A program made the translations under genes and the position numbers. DNA of 64,000 nt from Chloroflexota bacterium (GTDB lineage: Bacteria; Chloroflexota; Anaerolineae; Anaerolineales; Villigracilaceae), in contig JACPVF010000015.1 in assembly GCA_016191845.1 (NCBI GenBank), positions 279,258 through 343,257 of the forward strand. The letters run 5' to 3'. Within the stretch, counting starts at the first letter, position 1; every line of letters starts with the position of its first letter. The notes beneath the pieces are model-generated. The model searched no databases. It was not told the origin of the DNA and saw only the letters and a program-made list of their open reading frames with translations. Below, in pieces: positions 50,773-59,348 of the stretch.

Positions 50773-51531
50773 TTACATCATAGCCATGCCGCCGTCCACG
50801 CCCAACACCTGGCCCGTGATGAAGGCAGCCTGGTCAGAGGCGAGAAAGGCGACGGCATAGGCGATCTCTTCGGGGGTTCCCTTACGTCCCAACGGGACCA
50901 ACTTGAGGGCAGTTTCGAGCGTCTCGGGCGACATGGCGTCCAGGATTTCAGTGTCCACAAAGCCGGGTGCCACGGCGTTGACGGTCACGTTGCGGGCGGC
51001 CACTTCGCGCGCCAGGGCCTTGGTGAAGCCGATCTGTCCCGCCTTCGAGGCGGAATAGTTCGTCTGGCCGGGGTTGCCCATCTGGCCCGCCACCGAGGCT
51101 ACGCTGATGATGCGTCCGTAGCGCTTGCGCATCATGTGCTTGACGGCGGCTTTGGAGCAGTTGAAGGTGCTCTTCAGGTTGGTGTCGATGACGGCGTCCC
51201 AGTCGGCTTCGGGCATCATCATGATCAACTGGTCGCGGGTGATGCCCGCGTTGTTGACCAGGACGCTCAGGTCGCCGAAGGTGTCGATGGCAAACTTGAT
51301 CAGTGCCTCGGCCTGTTTGAAATCGGATACGTCGGCCTGGAAGGCGGCGGCCTTCCCGCCCGCATCCTGGACCTGCTTCACGACCTGTTCGGCGGCCTCA
51401 GGCGACTTGTTGTAATTGACGACCACCGCCGCGCCGCGCGCCGCCAGTTCGAGGGCGATGGCGCGCCCAATTCCGCGCGACCCGCCTGTGACGAGCGCCA
51501 CGCGGTTCTCCAAAGATAAAGTTGAACTCAT
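50773..51531 (-). CDS. fabG: 3-oxoacyl-[acyl-carrier-protein] reductase
   Basis: A 252-residue short-chain dehydrogenase of the FabG type, which reduces 3-ketoacyl-ACP with NADPH in fatty-acid synthesis. It has TGGSRGIGRAIALELAARG, NNAGITRDQLIMMM, the catalytic YSASKAG and the C-terminal FITGQVLGVDGGMAM. It lies 9 bases upstream of the Asp23 gene and is the first gene of the nusB-tat series. No other fab genes are here. Confidence 0.92.
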   Translation of the reverse strand: MSSTLSLENRVALVTGGSRGIGRAIALELAARGAAVVVNYNKSPEAAEQVVKQVQDAGGKAAAFQADVSDFKQAEALIKFAIDTFGDLSVLVNNAGITRDQLIMMMPEADWDAVIDTNLKSTFNCSKAAVKHMMRKRYGRIISVASVAGQMGNPGQTNYSASKAGQIGFTKALAREVAARNVTVNAVAPGFVDTEILDAMSPETLETALKLVPLGRKGTPEEIAYAVAFLASDQAAFITGQVLGVDGGMAMM

Positions 51532-51582
51532 CCTCTGCTCCTCGGGTGAAATTATACTTCATGAACCGAACGATACAACCCG

Positions 51583-52245
51583 TCAGGCCGCCTTCGGTTT
51601 CAGCCCGAAGGCCAGGAAGAGCGCGCCGCCGAGCACGATCACGCCCACCCAGGTGAACACATCCTGCCAGAACTGCATCGGGAACAGGCGGATGAGCGTG
51701 TCGGAGAATTCGAACAGCCATGTGTCACCTTTGAAGAACAGGCTGTGGAAGAAGGCGAAGAACTGCCAGAAGGCGACGGCGGCGAACCCGCCGAATCCCG
51801 CCGCCAGAATGATCATCAGCCAACCGCCGCGCCGCAACCCCTGGACGTAGGCCTGACTCCAATTCCCGCGCCAGGCCCACAGCCCGAGCAGGGCCAGCAC
51901 AACCAGTGAGACGGTCCAGGCACGCAGCCCGCCCTGCGTCACCTGCTTGACGTCGTGCATGTGGCTGAGTTCGCGCTCGTTGTAGAGCGGCGCGCCATCA
52001 TCGAATTTCAGGTCGCCCAGGTAGGAAATACCCGCGTTGTTGGTGAGATAGTTCAACGCATACGGCGCCCAGCGCAGACGGTCCGCCTTGGTGAAGCCAT
52101 AATCATCTGCGGGAAAGTAGGGCATGTTATATTCCACGCTCAGGAACCACGGTGCGAGCATGATGCGCAGGGCCAGCCCGATCAGGAACAACGGGGTGAG
52201 CAGGGTGACGAACCAGGAAAGAATGGTCGAATAATGGAATTTCAT
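51583..52245 (-). CDS. DUF1461/TIGR01906 integral membrane protein
   Basis: A 220-residue protein with four membrane segments and a large extracytoplasmic loop (about 35-105) containing NYLTNNAGISYLGDL and ELSHMHDVKQV. The ELSHMHDVK text is typical of the DUF1461 family, whose function is unknown. The start is the ATG with GGAGAA nine bases upstream; the open frame extends further into the repeat region. Repeat copies B and C lie just upstream. Confidence 0.82.
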   Translation of the reverse strand: MKFHYSTILSWFVTLLTPLFLIGLALRIMLAPWFLSVEYNMPYFPADDYGFTKADRLRWAPYALNYLTNNAGISYLGDLKFDDGAPLYNERELSHMHDVKQVTQGGLRAWTVSLVVLALLGLWAWRGNWSQAYVQGLRRGGWLMIILAAGFGGFAAVAFWQFFAFFHSLFFKGDTWLFEFSDTLIRLFPMQFWQDVFTWVGVIVLGGALFLAFGLKPKAA

Positions 52246-52260
52246 GATTTGTGTTTCTCC

Positions 52261-52306
52261 GTCCAGAGCGGAGCCGCGCGATTTTTGCGCGGCGCAGTCG
52301 AAGGAC
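52261..52306. repeat. Dispersed palindromic repeat, copy B
   Basis: The core AGCGGAGCCGCGCG is shared with copy A. The outer arms are GTCC / GGAC where copy A has GCCCT / AGGGC, a compensatory change. Confidence 0.65.
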
Positions 52307-52316
52307 AATGGATATA

Positions 52317-52391
52317 CTGCGCTTCGACTTCGGGTCTCGACCAGGTCGAGAAGAACACTCGACCTGCTCAACCCTCCGCTCAGCGCGAAGG
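52317..52391. repeat. Dispersed palindromic repeat, copy C
   Basis: CTGCGCTTCGACT at one end and CCGCTCAGCGCGAAGG at the other match copy D in inverse orientation. The middle, with a TCTCGACC / GGTCGAG stem, is copy-specific. It ends at the stop codon of the aminopropyltransferase-like gene. Confidence 0.65.
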
Positions 52392-53942
52392 TTACTGTAA
52401 GATCTTCACCCCGTCTCCCACCACGAAGCGGATGACCATGTCGTTGACGATCCACTCGATGGGGGCCAGGTCGTCGGTGAAGACGGTGGTAGTCTCATAG
52501 CCAGGTTTCAGATTGGCGAAAGTGGTCTGCATGGCTGAGAGCAGCAGTGGATGCGTGTTCGGGTCCTGCGCCAGTGCCACGAGATTGGCGGCGAAGTCCT
52601 CGGGGCGGGTGGGCTGCTTGGTGGCGAAGATCATGGTGTTGAGCGTACCGGGAATGTCCATGATGTGCACGGAAGGAAAGACGGTCGCCATCGTGGTGGC
52701 CAGCCCGTCGATCAGGCGGCGGTCGCCAGGGACGCTGGCCGAGTTGATGGTCAGCACGCCGTCGTCGGTCAGGTGCGCGGCACAGATGGCGAAGAACTCA
52801 CGCGTGGTCATGTGCGGCGGGATGTAAGGCGGGCGGTAGGCGTCCACGGCGATGATATCGTACTTGTACTCACTTTGTTCCAGCCCCAGTCGACCATCTT
52901 CCACATGGACCGTCAGGTTGGGCATGTCCATGTGGAAATATTCGCGGCCCACTTCCACGATCTTCGGGTCGATCTCGAAACCGTCGATGGGAAGGCCGTT
53001 GTACACCGCCGTAGCCTGACGCGCCGCCGTGCCCGCAGCCAGTCCCACGATGGCCATGCGGTGGATGTCCGCGGGGCGCTTGTCCGCATTGAAATACGGC
53101 CCGACCAGGAATTGCTCCCACGGCCCGCCGTAGTTGAGCGTGTCGGCGCGGTACATCGAGTGGATGCCTTGTCCCTCATTCAAGCGCAGCACGGTAAACC
53201 CATTGATCTCCTGCACCTGAATATAGTTGTACGCCGACTCGGCCTCGCAGACCTGTCCCGCGTTGGCCTTGATGGCCTGGTTGGCCGAGAGCAGCGCGGC
53301 AATCGCCAGCACCACAGGCATCCACAGGTGGACCAACATGTCGCGGCGGCTGGCGAACCGTCCCAGCCCAGCCAGCGCCACAAAGAGCAGGAACAGGCTG
53401 AAGAGCAGAAAGGTGTTCTTCGTCCCGATGGCGGGAATGGTCACCAGCGCGGGGAGAAAGGTCCCGATGAACGAGCCCAGGGTCGAGATGGCGTAGATCG
53501 TGCCAGACATCTTGCCCGCCGTGGCGGTGTCTTCCATGCTCAGGCGGATGGCATAGGGCGACATCGTGCCCAGCAGAGTGACGGGCACGATGAACAGGAT
53601 GAGCACCGCGACGAAGGACCCCGCCAGCACAGTGACCTGCAAGCCCTCGAACGCGGTGGCTGCGACCCTGAGGACGGGCCCCGCTACATAAGGGACCAAT
53701 CCCACTGTGAAGGCAGCCCAGGCCAGCACACGGTACAGCGCCCCTGCGGTAGGGTTGGCGTCGGCCCAACGGCCGCCCAGGAAATAGCCCAGCGTGAGGT
53801 AGATGAGGATCAGTCCGATGATGCTGGCCCACACCAGGTTACTGGTGCCGAACACGTTGCCGATCAGGCGCGAGGCTGCCATCTCGGCGGCCATGGTGGT
53901 CATGCCCGAGACGAAGACGGTAAAGAGGAGATATCGTTTCAT
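52392..53942 (-). CDS. Membrane-fused spermidine synthase-like protein
   Basis: A 516-residue protein. Residues 1-225 hold about seven membrane segments in the MFS-like arrangement found in fused spermidine synthases. The rest is a Rossmann SAM-dependent aminopropyltransferase-like domain with IVGLAAGTAARQATAV, IDGFEIDPKIVEVGREYF, VEDGRLGLEQ and IIAVDAYRPPYIPPHMTT. The classical GGGDG loop is replaced by GLAAGT. The AVDAYR Asp is in the place of the catalytic Asp, but the whole differs from true SpeE. It may be a methyltransferase of unknown substrate rather than a spermidine synthase. Confidence 0.8.
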   Translation of the reverse strand: MKRYLLFTVFVSGMTTMAAEMAASRLIGNVFGTSNLVWASIIGLILIYLTLGYFLGGRWADANPTAGALYRVLAWAAFTVGLVPYVAGPVLRVAATAFEGLQVTVLAGSFVAVLILFIVPVTLLGTMSPYAIRLSMEDTATAGKMSGTIYAISTLGSFIGTFLPALVTIPAIGTKNTFLLFSLFLLFVALAGLGRFASRRDMLVHLWMPVVLAIAALLSANQAIKANAGQVCEAESAYNYIQVQEINGFTVLRLNEGQGIHSMYRADTLNYGGPWEQFLVGPYFNADKRPADIHRMAIVGLAAGTAARQATAVYNGLPIDGFEIDPKIVEVGREYFHMDMPNLTVHVEDGRLGLEQSEYKYDIIAVDAYRPPYIPPHMTTREFFAICAAHLTDDGVLTINSASVPGDRRLIDGLATTMATVFPSVHIMDIPGTLNTMIFATKQPTRPEDFAANLVALAQDPNTHPLLLSAMQTTFANLKPGYETTTVFTDDLAPIEWIVNDMVIRFVVGDGVKILQ

Positions 53943-53969
53943 GGTTGGTCCTGTAGGAAGATGGGGGCA

Positions 53970-53986
53970 TTATACCGTGCTATACT
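53970..53986. promoter_or_regulatory. Overlapping divergent -10 boxes
   Basis: On the minus strand TATAAT at 53970-53975 faces the aminopropyltransferase-like gene. On the plus strand TATACT at 53981-53986 faces the PaiB-like gene. Only five bases separate them, so the two promoters should interfere or be controlled together. Confidence 0.55.
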
Positions 53987-54012
53987 TTTCATCACCCAAA
54001 GGAGCCATCCAT

Positions 54013-54630
54013 ATGTATAGCCCAAAACTTTATCGAGAAGAAGACCGTCGGAAGATCCTGGAGTTCATCTGCCAGAATGAGTTTGCCACACTGGTACTGT
54101 TCGACGGCGAGAAGCCCGTTGCCAGCCATCTGCTGGTGGAAGTGGTCGAAGATGGAGAGCGGGTCAACATCTACAGTCATATGTCGCGTGCCAACCCGCT
54201 GTGGAAATTGTTCGAGTCCGACCGCGAGGTGCTGGTCATCTTTCAGGGAGCGCATACCTACATCTCGGCCACCTGGTATGACCATGTCAACGTGCCGACC
54301 TGGAATTACATCAGCGTCCATGCATACGGGCGTCCCAGCCTGGTCACCGACCACGACGAGATGTACGCTTTGTTGAGCAGGCTGGTCGAGCGGCACGAGG
54401 CGGATCACACCTATCGCATGGAGACTCTGCCGCAAGATTTCGTCGAGAAAGAGATGAAGGGCATCGCGGCCTTCAAGATCGAGGTCACGCGCATGGAAGC
54501 GGCCTTCAAGTTGAGCCAGAACCGCAATGATACCGACTATCAGAACATCATTATCGAACTGGAAAAGCGAGCGGACGAACTGTCCACCCAGGTGGCGCAG
54601 GCCATGCGCAAAAATCGGCCGCTGTCTTGA
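54013..54630 (+). CDS. FMN-binding PaiB-like protein
   Basis: A 205-residue PaiB-family flavin-binding protein starting MYSPKLYREEDRRKILEFI, with FATLVLFDGEKPVASHL, YSHMSRANPLWKLF and WYDHVNVPTWNYISVHAYG. PaiB was named a negative regulator of sporulation and protease synthesis in Bacillus; most homologues are split-barrel flavin-type proteins of unknown activity. The chosen ATG has AAAGGAG in front; the frame is open upstream but has no site there. Confidence 0.87.
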   Translation: MYSPKLYREEDRRKILEFICQNEFATLVLFDGEKPVASHLLVEVVEDGERVNIYSHMSRANPLWKLFESDREVLVIFQGAHTYISATWYDHVNVPTWNYISVHAYGRPSLVTDHDEMYALLSRLVERHEADHTYRMETLPQDFVEKEMKGIAAFKIEVTRMEAAFKLSQNRNDTDYQNIIIELEKRADELSTQVAQAMRKNRPLS

Positions 54631-54728
54631 CGAAAGTCTCTCGCGCGGCTAAAATCTAGCCCGCTGTTCTTTTCGCCTCCGCCGCTCGACAGGGAGGCGT
54701 ATTTCATGCCAAAACGCAGGAGTGACCC

Positions 54729-55253
54729 ATGACGCCCGAACCGACCGCTCCCGAAACCGACCAACCACAAGTGACCAATCTGTCGCAGGTGGACGTGGAG
54801 ACGGTACAAGCGGAATTGGTGCGCATGCATCAGAGTTCGGCTGAGACCATCCAGGCCACGGAAGTGGAACTCCACCAGGCCGGTACCCTGGAAGCAACCG
54901 CCCAACAACTCACGGCGCACGAATCCGCGCTGGGTTTTGTAGAGGCTTCCGAGGTCCATATGCAGAACAGCGGCGCTGCCGCCATCCGTGCGCAGACCGT
55001 ACAGTTGAACGGATACGCCGGGGTGGTGGCTGCGGAAAAAGCCGAATTGGGCAACACCTATGCAGGCGTGGTGGCAGGCCAGGAGGTCCGTGGTGAACGG
55101 ATCGAGTCGCTGGTGTTGCTGGCCCGTCACGTCGACGGCGAGGTCAAGACCGTGCTCGATACGCGTGGTGCAGTCCTCGTGGGGCTGGTGGGCGGGCTGT
55201 TTGCGGGAGTCATGCTCCTGCTGACCCGCGCCCTGTTCGGACGAAAATCGTGA
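54729..55253 (+). CDS. Tail-anchored protein with solenoid-like short repeats
   Basis: A 174-residue protein I cannot assign. Residues 20-130 consist of about seven repeats of 14-16 residues with the pattern V/I-x-A-x-x-V/A-x-L/M and small residues after it (TIQATEVELHQAG, VEASEVHMQNSG, AIRAQTVQLNG, VAAEKAELGNT). Such a pattern suggests a small beta-solenoid like those of bactofilins. One hydrophobic helix near the C-terminus (about 148-167) and a basic tip, RALFGRKS, indicate a tail anchor with the repeats in the cytoplasm. AGGAG stands six bases before the frame's ATG. Confidence 0.7.
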   Translation: MTPEPTAPETDQPQVTNLSQVDVETVQAELVRMHQSSAETIQATEVELHQAGTLEATAQQLTAHESALGFVEASEVHMQNSGAAAIRAQTVQLNGYAGVVAAEKAELGNTYAGVVAGQEVRGERIESLVLLARHVDGEVKTVLDTRGAVLVGLVGGLFAGVMLLLTRALFGRKS

Positions 55254-55339
55254 ATCCCCCGGCCGCGGGCCGGGTGAAAATCTATCTAGCGAGCGAAGGT
55301 ACCCTTCACGAGAAGGGGAGAGGCGCTCAAGGAGAAAAC

Positions 55340-55984
55340 ATGGAACGTGTAACACTCAAGGCAACCAAACGCGATGTGACTGGCAAGCAGGTCAAGGCCC
55401 TGCGCCGCGCCGGGCAGCTGCCCGCCGTCATTTACGGGCGTCACGTCGAGCCGGTCAAGATCATGATGGAATCCCACTCGGCGTCGCTGGCCCTGGCCAA
55501 GCTGACCTCATCCAGCCTGATCATGATCGATGTGGACGGCACGGAATACCCTGTTCTCGTGCGCGAGAAGCAGCGCAACTACATCAAGAACAGCCTCCTG
55601 CATGTGGACTTCCTGGCTGTGGACCTGACCGAGAATATCCGCACCGAGGTGCGCATCGAGTTCACCGGTCTGTCCCTGGCGGTCAAGGACTACAACGCGG
55701 TGCTGGTCAACCACCTGACCTCGCTTGAAGTGGAATGTCTCCCGACCGACCTGCCCGAGCGCATCGTCGTGGACCTGGGCGCCCTGGCTCGTATCGGCGA
55801 CGCCATCCACGTGCGCGATGTGGCTGCGATCGAGAACGTCCGCTTCCTGGACGATCCCGATGAGATGGTTGTGATTGCTACCTTTGCGAAGGACGAGGAA
55901 GCTGCTCCTGGTGCTGAAGGCGCCGAAACTGCCGAGCCCGAAGTCATCGAGAAGGGTAAGAAGGAAGAAGAAGGCGAGGAGTAA
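55340..55984 (+). CDS. rplY: 50S ribosomal protein L25 / Ctc
   Basis: A 214-residue L25 of the long Ctc type, binding 5S rRNA with the N-terminal domain (VTLKATKRDVTGKQVKALRR, LPAVIYGRHV) and carrying the C-terminal TL5-like domain (LTSLEVECLPTDLPERIVVDL). It ends in a highly acidic and lysine-rich tail. The ATG is preceded by AAGGAGA. The frame is open upstream, but the site fixes the start. Confidence 0.94.
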   Translation: MERVTLKATKRDVTGKQVKALRRAGQLPAVIYGRHVEPVKIMMESHSASLALAKLTSSSLIMIDVDGTEYPVLVREKQRNYIKNSLLHVDFLAVDLTENIRTEVRIEFTGLSLAVKDYNAVLVNHLTSLEVECLPTDLPERIVVDLGALARIGDAIHVRDVAAIENVRFLDDPDEMVVIATFAKDEEAAPGAEGAETAEPEVIEKGKKEEEGEE

Positions 55985-55998
55985 TCCTCTTGGTATGC

Positions 55999-56032
55999 AA
56001 AAAAACAGCGACCATATGGTCGCTGTTTTTTT
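55999..56032. terminator. Bidirectional terminator behind rplY
   Basis: A perfect 34-base palindrome (AAAAAAACAGCGACCAT and its complement) with A's before and T's after serves both convergent genes. Confidence 0.95.
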
Positions 56033-56050
56033 ATCTCGTAATTCTGTCGG

Positions 56051-56647
56051 TCAAAATCCCAGTACGTTGAGAAAATCCACCGTCATGCGTGCGGTGGCAC
56101 CCCACAGCAATTCTCCATCATAGGGGTGATAGGCGATCAGCGCACGCTTCCGCTCGGGGAAGGGGAACTCCCAGCGGTTGCGCGGTTCGGCCAGCCAGGC
56201 CAGCGGGATGGTGAATACGCGCGCCACCTCCTCACTGCCCACGCGGAAGACGTAGGGCCACGGTACCACACCCACCACCGGCGTGACTCGAAAGTGGGTG
56301 ATGGTGATCATGTTGGTCAGCCGTCCCAGCACGCGCACGTCCTGCGGAAGGATGCCGACTTCTTCGTGGGCTTCACGCAGGGCGGTCTGCTCGGGCGTGG
56401 TCTCACCCTCATCGCATGCGCCGCCGGGGAAGGATACCTGTCCCTTGTGTGACTCGACACGGTCGGTGCGACGCGTGTAGAGCAGATGCCACTCACCGTC
56501 CACGGGTGCGAGCGGAACCAGCACCGCCGCGCATCTGACCTTCGAATCGGGGGCCAGGTCCACTTCGGCGTAGCCGTCGCTGAGCGGGTCTGAGTTGACC
56601 TTACGCAGGCGTCCGCGGATGAAGTCTTCGGTGAGGGCGGACATCAA
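56051..56647 (-). CDS. Nudix hydrolase of the coenzyme A pyrophosphatase type
   Basis: A 198-residue NUDIX protein. The Nudix box lies in GGACDEGETTPEQTALREAH followed by EEVGI. The SHKGQVSFPGG segment before it is the additional UPF0035 motif of CoA-type pyrophosphatases. It would split CoA or related dinucleotides into 4'-phosphopantetheine and 3',5'-ADP. The last gene of the minus-strand group, it starts seven bases after the TPR/zinc-ribbon gene ends. Confidence 0.9.
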   Translation of the reverse strand: MMSALTEDFIRGRLRKVNSDPLSDGYAEVDLAPDSKVRCAAVLVPLAPVDGEWHLLYTRRTDRVESHKGQVSFPGGACDEGETTPEQTALREAHEEVGILPQDVRVLGRLTNMITITHFRVTPVVGVVPWPYVFRVGSEEVARVFTIPLAWLAEPRNRWEFPFPERKRALIAYHPYDGELLWGATARMTVDFLNVLGF

Positions 56648-56654
56648 GAGGAAA

Positions 56655-57197
56655 TCACTCTCCGCGCACGGGGCTGCCGCAATACGAACACTCGGCCGTG
56701 ACCTCGTCCAACCACTCGACCTCGTCGGGGCGGACGGCGCCGCCGCAGGACGGACAATGCGTGGGCAGGATCGGTTTGCGGGCGGGAGTCTGCACAGCAG
56801 GCGGCGTGAAGTTCGCGGGCAGACGGCCTGTCAGCACGGCCTCGATCTCTTTGGCCTCGGCGCTCAAGCCGCGCTGATTCAACTCTGCAATGATGCGCTG
56901 GCCCGCACGATGCAAATGTAACAACTCGCCGCGCACCGCGAATAGTTCCAATCCATGCTTGAGGTGGGACATGCCTGCCGCGGTCTGCCCTGCCAGGATG
57001 CGCGCGCGGCCCGCATCAAGGAAGAACCTTGGCGCACGCGGACCGCCCCGTCCCTCGGCGGCCTGGGCCAATTGTTCGAAGGCCGTAGCCGCGCCATTGA
57101 AATCACCGCTGGCCAGCAACTCGTTGGCACGCTGCAACAGCGGTGGGATATCGGGCGCCATTCCGCGGCGGAGAGCACGACGAAAACCTCTACGCAT
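56655..57197 (-). CDS. Helical-repeat plus zinc-ribbon protein, unknown function
   Basis: A 180-residue protein. The first 120 residues contain TPR-like helical pairs (LLQRANELLASGDFNGAATAF, AGRARILAGQTAAGMSHL). After a Pro-rich linker, a C-terminal zinc ribbon follows: CPSCGGAVRPDEVEW...CSYCGSPV. No family name is known to me. It lies between the TrmI and Nudix genes, 14 bases from trmI. Confidence 0.78.
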   Translation of the reverse strand: MRRGFRRALRRGMAPDIPPLLQRANELLASGDFNGAATAFEQLAQAAEGRGGPRAPRFFLDAGRARILAGQTAAGMSHLKHGLELFAVRGELLHLHRAGQRIIAELNQRGLSAEAKEIEAVLTGRLPANFTPPAVQTPARKPILPTHCPSCGGAVRPDEVEWLDEVTAECSYCGSPVRGE

Positions 57198-57211
57198 AAG
57201 TCGATCTCCTT

Positions 57212-58063
57212 TTATCTTTCTTCCAGTTGGCCTGCGCCGATCTCTTCGAGCAGTTCGCGCGTACGCTCGTCCTCGCTGGGCTCGATGCGACGTGCAAAGA
57301 TCAGGAAGCCCGTGTGCGCCACCATACGGTCGGTAGGGCGGATGCGGCTGGGCTCGGATTTGTAGAATCGCAGCAGCAATTCACAGGTCTCGATGAAGGC
57401 GAAGTTGTTGCGGCGCAGGGCATACAGGGTCTTCTCCACCTGGTTGAAGGTGGGGATCAACGCGCAGAAGAATCCACCCGGGCGCAGCGTGGCGCGGACT
57501 TGCGGCACCAGGTCGTACGGGTTGGGCACGTCGAGGAAGAAGGCCGAGACGTTCGTCTCGTCCATGCCCTCGCTGATGTCGCGCAGTTTGAACTCCACGC
57601 GCTCGGCCAGTCCCACACGGGCCAGGTTCTTACGGGCCAGGTTCTGCGTGTCGGGTTTCTGCTCGTAGGAGATGACCTTTCCCTGCGGGCCAACCGCCGA
57701 GGCCAGGGCAATGGTCATGGACCCCGAGCCTGTTCCCGCTTCCATTACGGTTTGGCCGGGCGCGATGCCCATCGTGATGAGGATATAGCCGATGTCCTTG
57801 GGATAGAGGATCTGCGTGTTGCGCGGCAGGTCGATCAGCAGGTCGGCCATCGAAGGCTGAACCAGGAAGAAGGGCGAGCCCAGGTGACTGAAGACCTGTG
57901 TGCCCCACGATTTGCCGATCAGGTCGTCGTGTTTTAGCACGCCGCGATGGGTCTGGAACTCGGCCCCGGCTTTCAGGGTGAGGATGAAATGCTTATGTCG
58001 CAGGCCCACCAGTTGGGCCAGGTCGCCATCCTGGGCGACGGGGGAGGAGGGAGAGAGAGTCAT
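57212..58063 (-). CDS. trmI: tRNA (adenine-58-N1)-methyltransferase TrmI
   Basis: A 283-residue TrmI/Gcd14-type methylase, forming m1A58 in tRNA with S-adenosylmethionine. Signature segments are GKSWGTQVFSHLG, LYPKDIGYILITMGIAPGQTVMEAGTG (as two runs) with the SAM loop EAGTGSGSMT, YEQKPDTQNLARKNL, and FLDVPNPYDLVPQ. The short N-terminal beta domain is present. A TAAAAT box ends seven bases before the ATG, so the mRNA is probably leaderless even though the prsW stop is just upstream. Confidence 0.93.
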   Translation of the reverse strand: MTLSPSSPVAQDGDLAQLVGLRHKHFILTLKAGAEFQTHRGVLKHDDLIGKSWGTQVFSHLGSPFFLVQPSMADLLIDLPRNTQILYPKDIGYILITMGIAPGQTVMEAGTGSGSMTIALASAVGPQGKVISYEQKPDTQNLARKNLARVGLAERVEFKLRDISEGMDETNVSAFFLDVPNPYDLVPQVRATLRPGGFFCALIPTFNQVEKTLYALRRNNFAFIETCELLLRFYKSEPSRIRPTDRMVAHTGFLIFARRIEPSEDERTRELLEEIGAGQLEER

Positions 58064-58070
58064 GGGCCTG

Positions 58071-58076
58071 ATTTTA
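58071..58076 (-). promoter_or_regulatory. -10 box for trmI, leaderless spacing
   Basis: AGTAAAAT overlaps the prsW stop codon and ends seven bases before the trmI ATG. Confidence 0.55.
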
Positions 58077-59348
58077 CTCTGTGGCGCGCGGTTCTTCGGA
58101 AACGGGATTGGGATCAGGTTCAGGTGCGGGAAGCGGCTCGGAGGCGGGAGCAGGCGCTGGGATGGGAGCGGGCCGCAGCCTGCGGTTGGCGTGCAGGAGA
58201 AGGAAGAACATCCCGATGGCCAGTACAGTCATGGCCCCAAGGGCGGGAATGGCTAGGTTGGACAGGCGGTTCGTTTCGGTGACACTTAGCGCGGTTGAAA
58301 ATCCGAACAGGATGGTCATGCCGTTCCACACGCCATGCATCGACACCGCTCCGAGGTAGGCCAACAGGCCGCGCAGGTAGCGGCGCTCCTGCACCATCGA
58401 GACAATGCCCCAGCCCATTAACCCGCTGGTGCCGATGTGTAACAGGCCCGTGCCCATGCGCGCGGCGATCAGGGTCACCCAGTCAGCGCCCGAGACGTTG
58501 GCAACGCCCAGGCTTTCTACCAGCCCGTAGGCCGCGCCGCTGAGCGCGCCGAGGACGAAGCCTTCGGCCGGGGTGCGAATCTGCCGTGCGAAGATCCACA
58601 CGCCGATAGGTTTGATCACCTCTTCCATGAGCGGCACCAACACGGCAATGTAACCGATGGCCAGGGCCAGCACTTTGGGGTTGCTCAGATAGGGTTCGAG
58701 CAACATGACCGCCTCGGTGGGATCGCTGAGGACGCGCAGTTGCGCCGAGACGCGCATGAGTTCGTCAGCCAGCCCGGGGATGAGCATGACGTAGGCCACC
58801 ACACCCACCAGCATGACGACGCCCACCAGCAGTTCGGTCACGATCAGGATCAGCGGCCCGATCGTCATGCCGAGGCCGAACACGCTCCAGAAGCGCCAGC
58901 TTGTGCCCGCTTCGAGTCGGCGGACAGCCAGCCCGAACAGCAACATGATGGGGGTGAGGACGGCCAGCACGGTGAAGATCGGCAGGAACATGGCATCGAA
59001 GGGCTGCTTGTCCGACACCAGGTAACCGAGTCCAAATGCCGCGACGATCACGGTCACACCCGCGCCGATCTGCCATGGGGCGAAGGGAATACGCACGGGA
59101 TGGTCGACATCCTGCCCGCCCATGTTCTTGCGCAGATTCAGATAGGCGGGAATCAACACTAGTAGAAATTCCAATCCGAATGCGCCGACGATATTCGCCT
59201 TCGACGCGACTGCTGTGGAGTGGTCGAAAAATGAGATCAGTGCGCTGAAGCCCGTCACTGCGGCCAGGCAAAGGTAGATCAACGCTGCCACGACGAACAC
59301 GATCAACAGGAACAACGCACCAACGTGAGTCTTTTGAGTCTGCATCAT
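58074..59348 (-). CDS. PrsW family intramembrane metalloprotease-like protein
   Basis: A 424-residue protein with about nine membrane segments and a Pro/Glu-rich cytoplasmic tail. PrsW-type motifs are VPLMEEVIKPIGVWIF (EE), LSGAAYGLVESLG, TGLLHIGTSGLMGWG and GAVSMHGVWNG (His). PrsW proteases cut anti-sigma factors; the CAAX-type His/Glu pattern is similar. No anti-sigma gene is adjacent, but the kinase elsewhere has an RskA-like outer domain. It overlaps the DsbA/cyclophilin gene by four bases (ATGA). Confidence 0.83.
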   Translation of the reverse strand: MMQTQKTHVGALFLLIVFVVAALIYLCLAAVTGFSALISFFDHSTAVASKANIVGAFGLEFLLVLIPAYLNLRKNMGGQDVDHPVRIPFAPWQIGAGVTVIVAAFGLGYLVSDKQPFDAMFLPIFTVLAVLTPIMLLFGLAVRRLEAGTSWRFWSVFGLGMTIGPLILIVTELLVGVVMLVGVVAYVMLIPGLADELMRVSAQLRVLSDPTEAVMLLEPYLSNPKVLALAIGYIAVLVPLMEEVIKPIGVWIFARQIRTPAEGFVLGALSGAAYGLVESLGVANVSGADWVTLIAARMGTGLLHIGTSGLMGWGIVSMVQERRYLRGLLAYLGAVSMHGVWNGMTILFGFSTALSVTETNRLSNLAIPALGAMTVLAIGMFFLLLHANRRLRPAPIPAPAPASEPLPAPEPDPNPVSEEPRATE

